Part shown: in pieces, positions 53,724 to 64,000 of the stretch
Numbering within the stretch: position 1 is the stretch's first letter
Layout of the letters: every line of letters starts with the position of its first letter
From: Allacma fusca
Lineage: Eukaryota; Arthropoda; Collembola; Symphypleona; Sminthuridae
Assembly: GCA_947179485.1 (NCBI GenBank)
Contig: OX359246.1
Coordinates: 57,515,632 to 57,579,631, forward strand
Direction: 5' to 3'
Length of the DNA stretch: 64,000 nucleotides
The notes under the pieces: generated by a model
What the model saw: the letters and a program-made list of their open reading frames with translations, nothing else
Told to the model about the DNA's origin: nothing
Databases searched by the model: none
Made by a program: the position numbers and the translations under genes

Positions 53724-55974
53724 GTAGAAGTTTGAGGGACTTTAATTCGTTTTTATGGCGCAGCTTTCAATCATTATTCCAGAAATTATCAGCTGTCTAT
53801 ATTCATGTATTGTTTGGGGTGAACATTTCTTTGCAGTTTATTGGTCTTTATGCTAAATATAAATTAGTTCTTCACAATAACCGGATACAACAAAAATTAA
53901 ATATTTGCCATGTGGCTTGACGCGTTCTTTCTATTCCTTGCAGAACATTCTAATAAAAATGCATAATAATTGTTTGTATAAAATCAAGGTTATAATATTA
54001 TTTGGGTCAAATAAAGCAACATGGCTGTAAATTTTATTACTCATTACGAAGGTTATGTTTGGAAAAAGCATCGCTTCGCAACGGTTTGTGACACCCATGA
54101 CCTGACGAGGTGCTATTTGGAGCAGCGCTTGCGCTGTGCAACTCCGAAAAGTTTTGACCGAGTAAGTTCGTCAATGAGTTCTTCCAAGACTTATTAAGTA
54201 TGAAGTATGTATGTACATCTATTGTTTAAGAATTGTGACAGGTAGCCCTGACTTGCGGGGCGTAAGGACGTATTTTGAATGCAAGTTTTTCCACAGATGA
54301 GAATGAGGATATGCTATCTGTATTGTGGGCTTTAATCAAAAGAGAAACACTTATGTGACTTCAGGAACCAAACTATGTACAATCCTGGTTTTTTAAATAC
54401 CAAATTTAATTCATTATTTGTAAATCCAACTGTGGAACATATGTACTTGGGGTTTTTACATTTTCTGTAATTTACCTGATGGAAGAACCGAGGATGTAAT
54501 CAATGCTGGTTTTTATACAAATTGACGGACATCTATCCACCCTGATGAAATTTTCCAGGCAATCCATATAAGTTAAACCCTAGGCTCATTTTGTATAGTT
54601 TTCAACTTAATATAGCATTCTTTTGCCTACGCTCATGCTGAAAATAGAGTCATTAGTCATTATTAATGTATTTATTGCTCCTACCGCGAGATTGGAGACA
54701 AAATTTGGAAAATCCAAATTTCAAAATTTGACTTTGCGCATCTACCTGGACTGCTGTATTGAGATATTTTCGTTTACAGGGAAGTAGTCTATTTTGAAAC
54801 ATTTGACAAAAAAAATAGGAGAACTGAATTTTTTTACCATTCCTCCTTATTGGGGTTTCTTTTCAGTCAGGATCCTATATCTTCGTGTTGGTTTTTGATG
54901 TCATAAAAGTTCACTACTACATAAATAGTCAAATGCACTTATCACAGTTATTTGATACAAATATCTGTCGTTACAGTTTATTCAGGGGCAGCTCGTGTCA
55001 GACACCTTGACTACTCGCTTTTTACTTCCATTCAGGGGTTTTACCATGCATTTGAAAAAAAAGAGGAAGCTCTACATGTTTCAACGATACAAAAAAAGTT
55101 TTTGAAAATGGATAAATTATCACAAAAATAAATTAAAAATAAATTATTTATTGTCATTATAGAACTTGACAAAATCCCGTGAATTCAACTGCTAGCAGAT
55201 GCAAGAAATGATTATGGCTCCGAGGGGGGGGGGAGGGAGTAACCTCAGACTAAAAAGACACGGTCGATGATACTGTGATCTGTAATACATCTGTACAAGT
55301 GATCTGTACTTGAATAACCAGCCCTCTGTTATAAAGTAAGTAATTGTAAAAGCTATCTTCAACATGGATGTCCTGCTAATGCTGGTGTCATTACTTATTT
55401 TTAGCTCGAGTTATTTACTAAAGTAATAGTTTCTCCAATGGCACAAACCTAAATGTCATTTCTTGGAATGTCCACAACCCTGCCGCATACAGTCAACAGT
55501 AGTCTAAGCATACAGCATTAACTAGAGTATAAATATTATGCTTAGCTTTTTGCGTGTTTAAAAATACCTGTCTAAGAATGACACATTCAGGTAAATTAAA
55601 AATATCTTCCCGTGTGAAGACTGTCGTGGAGACTGGACATACCTTTCCGTGAATTTTAGTTCAGTGAGGATGCCTTTTGCCTTTCCAAAGCTGAAATTAG
55701 CGTAGCTTCTGTTCAACGCACGTTCAGTATAGCTGGTGTCGTGCGGTCAGTTAGACAGTCGTGTAGCTTGTAGTAAAGTAATAAATACAATTTCGGTTGT
55801 GAGTCGTATAAACTGTACGTTACAAAAAGTTCATCATTCAAGCCATTTTCATGTATTCATTTTTAACTTCAATTTAAGAGCGTAATTTAATCTGAGAGTG
55901 CACTTCTCATCCGGTTACTCTACTGTAGAATAAAATAAATAAAAATACACAGAAATCGTTAAATAAAGACAAAG
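53724..55974. other. No gene recognised
   Basis: 2.2 kb of AT-rich spacer. The right end is the 5' region of the first F-box gene. No repeat family was matched. Confidence 0.4.
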
Positions 55975-58687
55975 ATGGCTAGCCTGGCAGCTGAAGCAGC
56001 TCATATCTTTGAGGCCCCGTCGATAATTGAAGGAGAAAAGTCAAACGTTTCAGAAAATTCCAGGGAAATTTCCATGGAACCTGAAGCTCTTTCGAATGCC
56101 CTGGTACTCTATCGTTAATTAATTAAGCTTATCATTTATTATCTTTTATGGATTTACGTCAGACATTTAGAAACAGTTGGGTCTCTCTCTTTCTATGAAG
56201 GTTCCATGTCTCAGAAATGTGAGAGACTCAAACGTACAGTATAAGGGTGTCCTTATTTTTTTTTTTTGGATGTACGAGAACCTGTAATTTCAGCAAATTC
56301 ATTTTTTGGGAGTAAATTATGCATGTCATTATAGAAAAAGGTCGCTACTGGGGAATTCATTATATGAACAGTCGACTGTACAATCACATTTAAAGAACGT
56401 ACTTCTCTCTAAAATAACTCTCTCCAGGTTTTTCTCACCTTGCCCCAACACTCAGTCCGTATAGTTACTTGCATGCTAATAATACCCAAACGTTTTTTAC
56501 AGATCTTGCGCAGCATCTTCCGCAATTTACCATTCCATGATCTAGAAGTCTGCAGCAATGTGAATCAGGTTTGGAGGAATGAAGCGGAATTACGCATGCA
56601 TCAGTTCAACGTTCAATTTTTCTATTCGGATATGTCATATGAGGAGACAATCATCATCCAGGAAGTTATTGGACTGCAAAGGGACACCAAGAAATATAAA
56701 CTTGATTTTGATGATTTAATCCCAACTGTGAAGAAAGCTTTGAATAGAGCTGATCGAGTTCGAATTGCCCTTCATATGAACCGGATTGACATATCAAATC
56801 CGAAACTAATAAAATTTGTGAAAACTTTCGGCCATTTTGTTTTCCGCCTCAACTACGAAGTGTCCCATCTAGTAAGCTTCCAAGGCTTCTCAAATTTCGT
56901 TTGTAAATACCTCCCAAACTTGGAAGAAATGCATATGGATGAGTTTTGGTTTGGAACGCCGGAGGAGGAATTAGCACTTAATGACACTCCGTCTCATAAT
57001 AAACAACTGAGGGAATTAAAAATGATAAGTTTCTTCAAACAGGAACCACCTTTTGAGAAAAGAATGGGCATGTGCAGTGATACGTTCAAGGGAATTTTGG
57101 ATCTTGCTCCAAATCTTGAGACAATTGAGTGCTTTCCTTTGGAGAGAGTTGATGTCTTAGGAGAAACTGGGAAAGCGAAATTGGTTCAAGGGATTCAATA
57201 CCCTCACCACAGTGCAGTCATGGGTCATGAAGTCAGGAGCTGGTTAAAAAAACTGGCAAATCTAAAGCCCCGTCTAAAATTTTTTGACCTACCAAGGTCA
57301 CCAAGAATGTTACCACGAAATCAATTTCAACTCTCTAAAAGGGAATTATATTCAATCATGGAGTCCTCCAGAAAAACTCTGGAGCATATAGTTATATTCC
57401 CAACACAAAAATTTAACTACTTGAAATACCCTTCAGGGATGAGCGCCGTCAGAATCCTGGAATTGGCTAATGAAAGCAACTACTGCGAAAATTCCCGGAA
57501 GGAAAAGTATCTGGAGCAAATGGGTATATCCCAGAAGTATAGGAAACCCTGGAGAAGATTTTTTCCAGCGCGAGTAGATGTTCGGAAGATATTTCCCAAT
57601 TTGGAACAAATTAGAATTTTATTGGAAGACATCAAGCCAGAAAATTTCCATCTGTACTTTCCTTTCAGAACATTTCAACAATTTCATGTGACTCATTTGT
57701 ATGTGAACAATGAAGCGTCTACATGTTTGACTGAGCTAGCCAAATTGTTTCATTATGTAACAAATTTAACAGTCGACATCACGTTTTTGAAGGTTAAGGG
57801 CTTGGAGAAAGCTGTCGAAAAAATGAATGGATTTTTGCAATTGAGGGAAATAGTACTGGAAATTGACTCCCATCAGTTCTTTGATGACTCCGAAACTGAC
57901 AGGCATTGTGAGGAGGACCAAAGGGCAATTTTTGATTCGGTTATTACTGGAATTCCAGAAAATATTTGCGAGCTTCTGAGGAGTAAATTGGACTGCTGGA
58001 ATGGTAACGTAGAGGGGTTCAGGACTGGGCCAAATTTACTTGCTATAAAAGGTTGGTTTGATATGTTGTTTACAACATTTAATTACAAATAGCTGTGCTT
58101 ATACATACGGAGTTTTCATAGGCACAAGTAAATGTTACTGATCCCATTTTATGGAATTCTTTTGTTTTTTTAATTTTTCAGGTTTGAAAAGTCTGGACTT
58201 TGTTTTCAGTAACAAGCTCCCACATAGCTACCTTCCTTATCGATGGTGGTGGCACTATGATTGCTTCCCAGTTCTTCTATTTTCTGAAGTTAGCTGCGAA
58301 TTCGGGTTTAGGAAATATTCCCAAGTGAATGTTAGTGTCAAGGTGGAAGATGAGCACTCGAGCATTGACACAGGTAAAATAAACAGATAAAAATCAATTT
58401 TCTGAAATTATGGTACATATTATAGCTACGCTGGTTTGCACGATAATGACAATTTTATTGACAAAAATATGAAAGTAAATAAACATTAACAAGAAACGAA
58501 ATTTTAGGGTACTTTCATAAGAATGTAGATTATTGAATAATTTTTTCAGGTATTTATGTTACATGAACTTATCAAATAAATTTTTTCAGGTATGATGTTA
58601 ACAGCCATGGGTCCGGCCGTGGATTTTGTAGATCTTCACATGAACTATCATCCTCCATTTTACATCAAGACAAATTTTCCGACCTGA
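55975..58687 (+). CDS. F-box protein with leucine-rich-repeat-like body, 655 aa
   Basis: Four exons (55,975-56,103; 56,503-58,051; 58,182-58,373; 58,590-58,687) join in phase. The F-box spans the first splice, about residues 40-78: ALSNAL then ILRSIFRNLPFHDLEVCSNV and NQVWR. This is the SKP1-binding fold of SCF ubiquitin ligases. The rest has irregular leucine-rich segments (LPNLEEMHMDEF, LAPNLETIECF, FPNLEQIRILLED, LREIVLEID) that would recruit a substrate. The start ATG gives MASLAAEAAHIFEAP and a ~40-residue polar leader. The stop codon is the first triplet of a 43-base perfect palindrome. A decoy TTTTTTCAG acceptor precedes the last exon. Substrate unknown. A gene of the same class lies convergent 1.5 kb away. 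Confidence 0.82.
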
Positions 58688-58727
58688 ACTCATAAAAAAT
58701 GTAATTATTACATTTTTTATGAGTTCA
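58685..58727. repeat. Perfect 43-base palindrome at the stop codon of the F-box gene
   Basis: Arms TGAACTCATAAAAAATGTAA(T) at 58,685-58,705 and the exact reverse complement at 58,707-58,727, around a single T. The TGA stop is the first three bases, so the 3' UTR would begin as a strong hairpin. Confidence 0.97.
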
Positions 58728-60195
58728 ATTTATTATTTTATATCGTGAATTAATTTATTCCTAGGAACCTCCCGGACTAGAGGTAGTTTGTAATATCTGT
58801 TAATTCGTGATTCTGTAAAAGCACACGTTCATGTTAATACAAACTTTTATTGGCGTGTAGATTGTAGTTGAAGGTTGTCACTTTATTGACATTGTTAATT
58901 ATAGTGGCTTTATCAATAATTACATGTAATGATTTGTATGTATTTTTGTTGTTTTAAATCTTGTTTACTTAAGTAGATATGTTAAATGTTTTTTCAGTTG
59001 TTTTAATTTTTCAGTTAACGTCCATGTTATGGACTCAAATGAAGCTACAGTACTTTGGAATAAGGAAATTGTTTTCTTAATCATACCTGCAAATTATATA
59101 TGTTCATCTCGAACATTCGTTTTGTAATAAAATAATCACCATAATACATTACCCCATGATTATTTATGTTAGGCTAGCGCTGACGGCATAGCCCTTATAG
59201 GCTGACTCATTAACTGCAGTATATGTATATACTGCAGATATTATAACTAGTAATCATTAAAAATTTATCCGTCAAATAGTTATTGTTATAAAAATTCCGT
59301 ATCCATATGTATATGTCCGAAGGGGTTTGAGCTTATTCATTTGCTTGCTTGCGCCTTGAATTCCCATGACCAATGAACAATGGTACCGTAACCAAATATT
59401 TTGTGCCAGAAGGTCAGAGATATCTAAATGCTTCGGATTTTAAATATCCAATATGTTCAAGAGATCCTTTTGAATAAGAATAGACTCATTTACATTTTGA
59501 ATTCTCTCATAAGAATTTCAGTATCACAAATATTTGAAAATTACTTGCATTTCTCAAACATATATTTAACTATTTGCACAAACCAGGTGGTGAAAGGTCA
59601 TGTGCTGACTTGGTAACAGGGTCAGTGGTATGTATTGTTAAATATATCAAACCTACTGCTGACTCATGGTACCTTGTTAATTGTATGCATACGCGAATGT
59701 ATAATACCAATATTTTAATGTTGTTCTCAAGATCATGCTCCACGATTGATTGATCCATGATGGTTTACATATTGTTAAAATAAAATTGAGCTTACAAGCT
59801 CGTAATTCGCAACATTTGCAAAGGGTTTACAAGTATGAAGGATTGCAATAATGTTCGTACTATCATTTCAAGAGTACTTTCCAAAAACCAAAACGGCTTA
59901 CTCGCAATTTTAGAAAAATGTATTACACTAAACACATGATATTAGACGTTTGAGAATAACACTTATAAATATGAGATATACGCTGTAACATTAATTACAT
60001 CATTTAGAAATACAACTTTATTAACAATTAATTAATATTTCGTTTGGATTTATAATTTCACTATCAATAACTGTGATACTTTCAAGCATAGTAAAATTTA
60101 AGATGACCCCTTCAACTTCATTTTAAATATTTTTCGCCACGATGGTGTTAAGTCCAAATGGAACCTTTTTATCCCATCTTTGACTTGAACCAGCA
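58728..60195. other. Convergent spacer between the two F-box genes
   Basis: No gene seen. It holds a small palindrome CTGCAGTATATG/TATATACTGCAG at 59,214-59,237. The 3' UTRs of both genes fall here. Confidence 0.45.
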
Positions 60196-62506
60196 TCATT
60201 GTACGACATCATAGTCGTACTCCTTCATAAAATCATCGCTGTCAGATTCGGAATCATCAAAATATTCACAATACATTCCATTTCCGAAGTCCACATCGCC
60301 GAGAACATTAGGATAATTTCCTGAAGAGTCATCATCATCTGAGTCACCACCATCTGAAAACTTAAACCCGCACTCACGTATTATCTGATTTTCAAAATCA
60401 TCAAAAAAAAGTTTTAAAATCTGGAACCACAATTAGTACTAATGCTTTACTTGATGCTCCTTTAGGCGAGGATATAGTCTCTTCAGCTCATCTTCTTTTT
60501 CAAACGGCTCCAATTCAGACGTTTTAAGGATCTCTAAACTTGGATTTTGGGCTAAAACAGCTCGCCAACCTTCCTGAGTCATCTAATAATATAAGCAGAA
60601 GAACAGATATCTAAGAATCATTCCAATCATTATTGCTACTGATAGCATCAGGAACAATTTCACAATCTGCCACCTAAAATTCCTGTCTTTCATTGTTCAT
60701 CCAAACAAATCACTAATAAGAGTGCAAGGGTTCTTACAAGTGCATTGTTCGAAATATCCAGATAACAAAGTTCCATGAATTTAAATCCATGAATTAAAGT
60801 CTCATCCGTGATGATACCACAGGACCTCAGCGTTAAGTACCTTAATCCTACAATTAAATCCAAACATGAAAATATATATTACACTGATTTTGTGCCAAAT
60901 GCAAAAATTGTATATTACTATAACTTGTTAAAATTTCCGAACTCAAAAACTAAGAAGGGTTACGCATACCAAGCAAATCTGATATCGAGAACGGAGAGGA
61001 ATTACGCTTCAGAGGACGTCCAATAAATCCATAGTCCGTACATTTGTTGTCAGTGTTGGAAATATTTAAAACTCGTAAAAATCGGAATGTGCGGAATACG
61101 AATTCCAACACATCGTCGTTTACACAGGGGCCACATTTGCTGATACATAATTCAGTTAAGTGAGCAGGGTTGAGATTGGACAGTGATTCGGGTCTGATAA
61201 TGGTTTCGACTGGATCCCAAACCGTATAGCCGTCGACACCCTTCAAATGAATTTTTTTCACCGATTGAGGCAGATATACCAAACAAGACGGAAGCAGCTC
61301 CGAGTATGTAGCAAAACGGTAGGATGGAACGAGATTGACCGAAAATACCTCCAAATTATTCAGTTCGCTCAAGCGCCCCCACGCAGTGTTAGATTTATTT
61401 CCAAACGCTTTGGTTTTAATGGATAAACGCCTGAGTTCTTTTCTCTCCATGATGACGTTCAAAAGATCAGCAGGTAACAAATCGAACACAGTTACATCAA
61501 TATCCCTCAAAAGAGGGTGGTGTCTCAAAAATGACATTAGGTTCTGGCTCTCATTCCGGCTCATCCGAATTTTGACAGATTTCAAACGAGGAAACACTTT
61601 TCTTGTTAAAGATTGTAAACTGCTATCCGAGGAAGTAGACCACAGCTGCATATCGTCAAGTTGTAAAGACATCAGGTGAGAATGATTTCCCTCGATTAGT
61701 CTCAGCAAATTTTGTATCTTCGGATGCAGCTCCTCATCAACTTCTTCTGGAAATTCCAAATTATCTTGTGGAACAAATCCATCCGTTCCAAGCACAGTTA
61801 ATTTTTTTAATGTTTGAGCTAAGTGATCCATCCATTTCCCACTCTTTCCCGGGAAGGCTGCAAATGTTGGTCTGCCATGGGAAGCTATTAACTCCAGTTC
61901 AGTCAAGTTCCCCAGAGTGTCTTCTACAGCCCTGGAAGACGACATTTGAACGCTGACGTCAGTCTGATTCAAAAATCCCTGGTCAAGAGAAAGCGTTTTC
62001 AACGACTTCACTGCCTCCAGAACTTTATGCAGAGGAGGAAGGAAATCTGAACCGTCGTTAAAATTGATATCCGCCGATATGTACAGCTCTTCCACATCCG
62101 ATAAATGCGAATACATCCAAGTCAAATCAATCAAAGGTACAGACTGGGGACACCAGGCAAAACATTTGATATGCACGTTTTTCCATTTTTCCATCGTCCT
62201 GCCAAAAGCGTTTGGTTGCAGAAGACTTTTACTCAGTTTAATGACCCCTCGGCTTCTGAAATTTGTTTCATCAAGTACTTTCCTATTGAAATTAACCGAC
62301 ACCAGGCGGCAAACCTTCAGATCCCCGAAATTCAGATGCTTCCCCAATAGTCTCCAGAACTAATCAAAGGACATAATTAATAAGTAAAGACCACCGATAT
62401 AAATACTGTATGGCTCAAAAATATTACTAATTTTTATGTAAGTTACCAAATCATTCGAAAACACTGCGTCTCGGAGATTTTCTGCTATCTGCCCTAAGCC
62501 AGACAT
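60196..62506 (-). CDS. F-box/LRR protein with acidic C-terminal tail, 638 aa
   Basis: Five exons (62,447-62,506; 60,970-62,359; 60,738-60,847; 60,451-60,582; 60,196-60,420) close in phase. The F-box crosses the first intron (AVFSNDL then FWRLLGKHLNFGDLKVCRLV). The body has leucine-rich repeats: LSDVEELYISADI, LTELELIASHG, LRRLSIKTKAFG, LNNLEVFSVNL, HLTELCISKCGPCVNDDVLE, FLRVLNISNTDNKCTDYG, LRYLTLRSCGIITDE and LCYLDISNNAL. The last copies are the classic Cys-containing type of FBXL proteins. The final exon adds an acidic tail (DGGDSDDDDSSG, FDDSESDSDDF) not typical of FBXL proteins. By analogy it would be the substrate adaptor of an SCF ubiquitin ligase. Confidence 0.85.
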
Positions 62507-62770
62507 CTCCTGTGGATAGTTATCGGCAGATATTTTCCTGACAATAGATCTCCAAGCTGACTATACAAATCCGAAATTAGATACCGGATAATCAATTCAA
62601 AAACAATCCAAACACAACTGGTCGATCGGATCGGAATGACAGCACCTCTAAACTCTTGTCATGTACATAGCTACATGGAAACAAAATGGGGTGTGCATGT
62701 CCAACGTTTGCATTTAGCGTATGTAAGTATCATTGCTTTTATGTATAATAAAAAATCAGGTACCCCTTTA
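62507..62770. promoter_or_regulatory. 5' flank of the minus-strand F-box gene
   Basis: Promoter and 5' UTR are expected here by position only. A TIR element begins immediately beyond it. Confidence 0.3.
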
Positions 62771-63683
62771 TAGGGGATTTGCCACAAATGACGTCATGCA
62801 TTTAGTCATTAAATCATATTGTCCGTGCATGATTTACCATGACGTACTCAGTCAGTCCCTTCTTCATAACACAATCAAGGGCAAAAGATCGTCACAAATA
62901 AAACAATTAGTGCATAGTGTATAGATTAGAGTGCTACTGAAACCAGGATAGACCAGTCTTGGACTGATGCTGTAGTACTGACTGGAACTTTGAGTGACTA
63001 ATGACTAACTGATGACTGGATGTCGCAAGAAGTTAGTTCGTGCGGTTTGAGTGAATGTTCTATTTAAAAATTCCTTTAAATAAAACATTTGTAATCATCC
63101 TTCTACCTGGCCAGTTACCTTTTCTGTCCCATGTTTTACTACAATACTTCACTTCGCTCCTTTGTGATTTTGTTTACATAAAGAGGTAGAATGCAAACCG
63201 GTGTAAGTCGATTTTCAAAATTTTACAGAAATTGTTTTTTTCTAATGTAAAAAGTATTTGTTATATTATTATAAAATTATTGACCGAAGGAGTGAACCAC
63301 TTCAAATTACCTCTGACCTACAGGATTTTATCGAGGAATTAGTACAAGTAACTGATTATCTATGTTTCACGCTTGTTCACAGTAGCACTCATTATTAGGC
63401 TTCTACTTTTATTATGGTCATTACCCAATAGCAAAATCTCGGCGATAAAACGAGCTGAACAAAGCCGAATAATTGTTACCCCAGTTAATAATTTTTTTTT
63501 GCAAACGAGCGAAGTTTTGAATAATAAATCAAACTGTGGCATTATACTATACCATGTATACCTACACACGAATATGACGTCATATACAGTCAGTCAGCCG
63601 TCGTTGTGACGACGAACGATCAAACAGTCAGACAGTCGTAATTTGTTAGATTTTTGGATGACGTCATTTGTGGCACATCCCTA
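62771..63683. mobile_element. TIR element (~913 bp) with TGACGTCAT subterminal motifs
   Basis: The left end TAGGGGATTTGCCACAAATG and the right end (reverse-complemented) TAGGGATGTGCCACAAATG share the following ACGTCA, about 24 bp in all with small differences. Inside both ends TGACGTCAT/GACGTA and CAGTCAGTC motifs recur (62,789, 62,839, 63,574, 63,658). The form matches other hAT-like elements in the window, but no clear 8-bp duplication was found at these borders. Confidence 0.65.
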
Positions 63684-64000
63684 GTTCCTACAGCTTTCTG
63701 ATTTGCGTGGGCTGTGGGCCCCTAACGTATGGACAAACCATGGGCATATTTCAAAGTATGTCATCTCGTTGTCAGTAATGTTTCTATAAACTTGATTATT
63801 ATTAAACGTAATCCTTAGGGTAAAATAATTGCAATCTGTAAACCTGAATCTTTGTTCCGTAATCTGCTCAGCATTGTTCATAACCATTAGATGTAGTGCA
63901 ACGGATGTTCAGGGAACATAAGGAGGTAAATCCGCAAAACAATAATCATTCGAACGGACCCTTTAATAATTTTGAATATCGTTAATAATGTATACAAAGT
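63684..64000. other. No gene recognised
   Basis: Right edge of the window. The short minus frame at 63,681-63,887 has no motif. Confidence 0.35.

Noticed and set aside
59214-59237. CTGCAGTATATG palindrome
   Set aside because: Only 11-base arms, within the range expected by chance in AT-rich DNA.

Overview
The window is a piece of an AT-rich eukaryotic nuclear genome. Genes are split by short GT-AG introns, often under 150 bp, and mobile DNA is abundant. A divergent insect-type seven-helix chemoreceptor, a serine protease homologue with signal peptide, an aquaporin and two F-box/leucine-rich-repeat genes point to an arthropod. The F-box genes and base composition would suit a springtail (Collembola), but that is a guess. 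No rRNA, tRNA, CRISPR or bacterial operon structure was seen. All exon models below were assembled by eye from splice signals and reading phase. For most genes the phases close exactly across every intron.

Region 1 (1-13.5 kb) is accessory DNA. It holds a decayed hAT transposase tail, a broken UTP18-like (WDR50) gene copy that still contains an intron, and three non-autonomous elements with terminal inverted repeats (TIRs). All three are flanked by exact 8-bp target-site duplications, the hallmark of hAT transposons: 3,349-4,287, 4,890-6,569, and 5,082-5,903 nested inside the second. An uninterrupted non-LTR retrotransposon of the Jockey superfamily lies at 9,450-12,893 on the minus strand, with a short TIR element beside its 5' side. 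Region 2 (14.1-15.7 kb) holds the most novel gene: a secreted precursor with 33-residue repeats that release YFGSPSIF-type peptides between Lys-Arg sites, joined to a large cysteine-rich domain. Region 3 (16.4-25.4 kb) has a ~310-bp tandem repeat cut by a 1.6-kb TIR element, dispersed repeats (two families, called A and B here), a hAT transposase scrap and the 3' end of an unidentified membrane protein gene.

Region 4 (26-63 kb) is gene-rich. It contains a chemoreceptor (-), a small signal/membrane protein (-), the RNA helicase DDX42 (-), a fourth TIR element with exact 8-bp duplications inside a tandem repeat, and a PDK1-like kinase (+) that lacks the usual PH domain and ends in CYCC. It continues with mitochondrial OSGEPL1 (-), an aquaporin (+) with both NPA boxes changed to NPS, an S1 pseudoprotease (+), and two convergent F-box/LRR genes (55,975-58,687 + and 60,196-62,506 -). 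A last TIR element with TGACGTCAT motifs lies at the right edge.

The genes do not form one pathway. DDX42 (splicing-linked helicase), OSGEPL1 (mitochondrial tRNA t6A) and the UTP18 remnant (rRNA processing) are housekeeping types. The secreted, membrane and F-box genes look like fast-evolving, lineage-specific ones.
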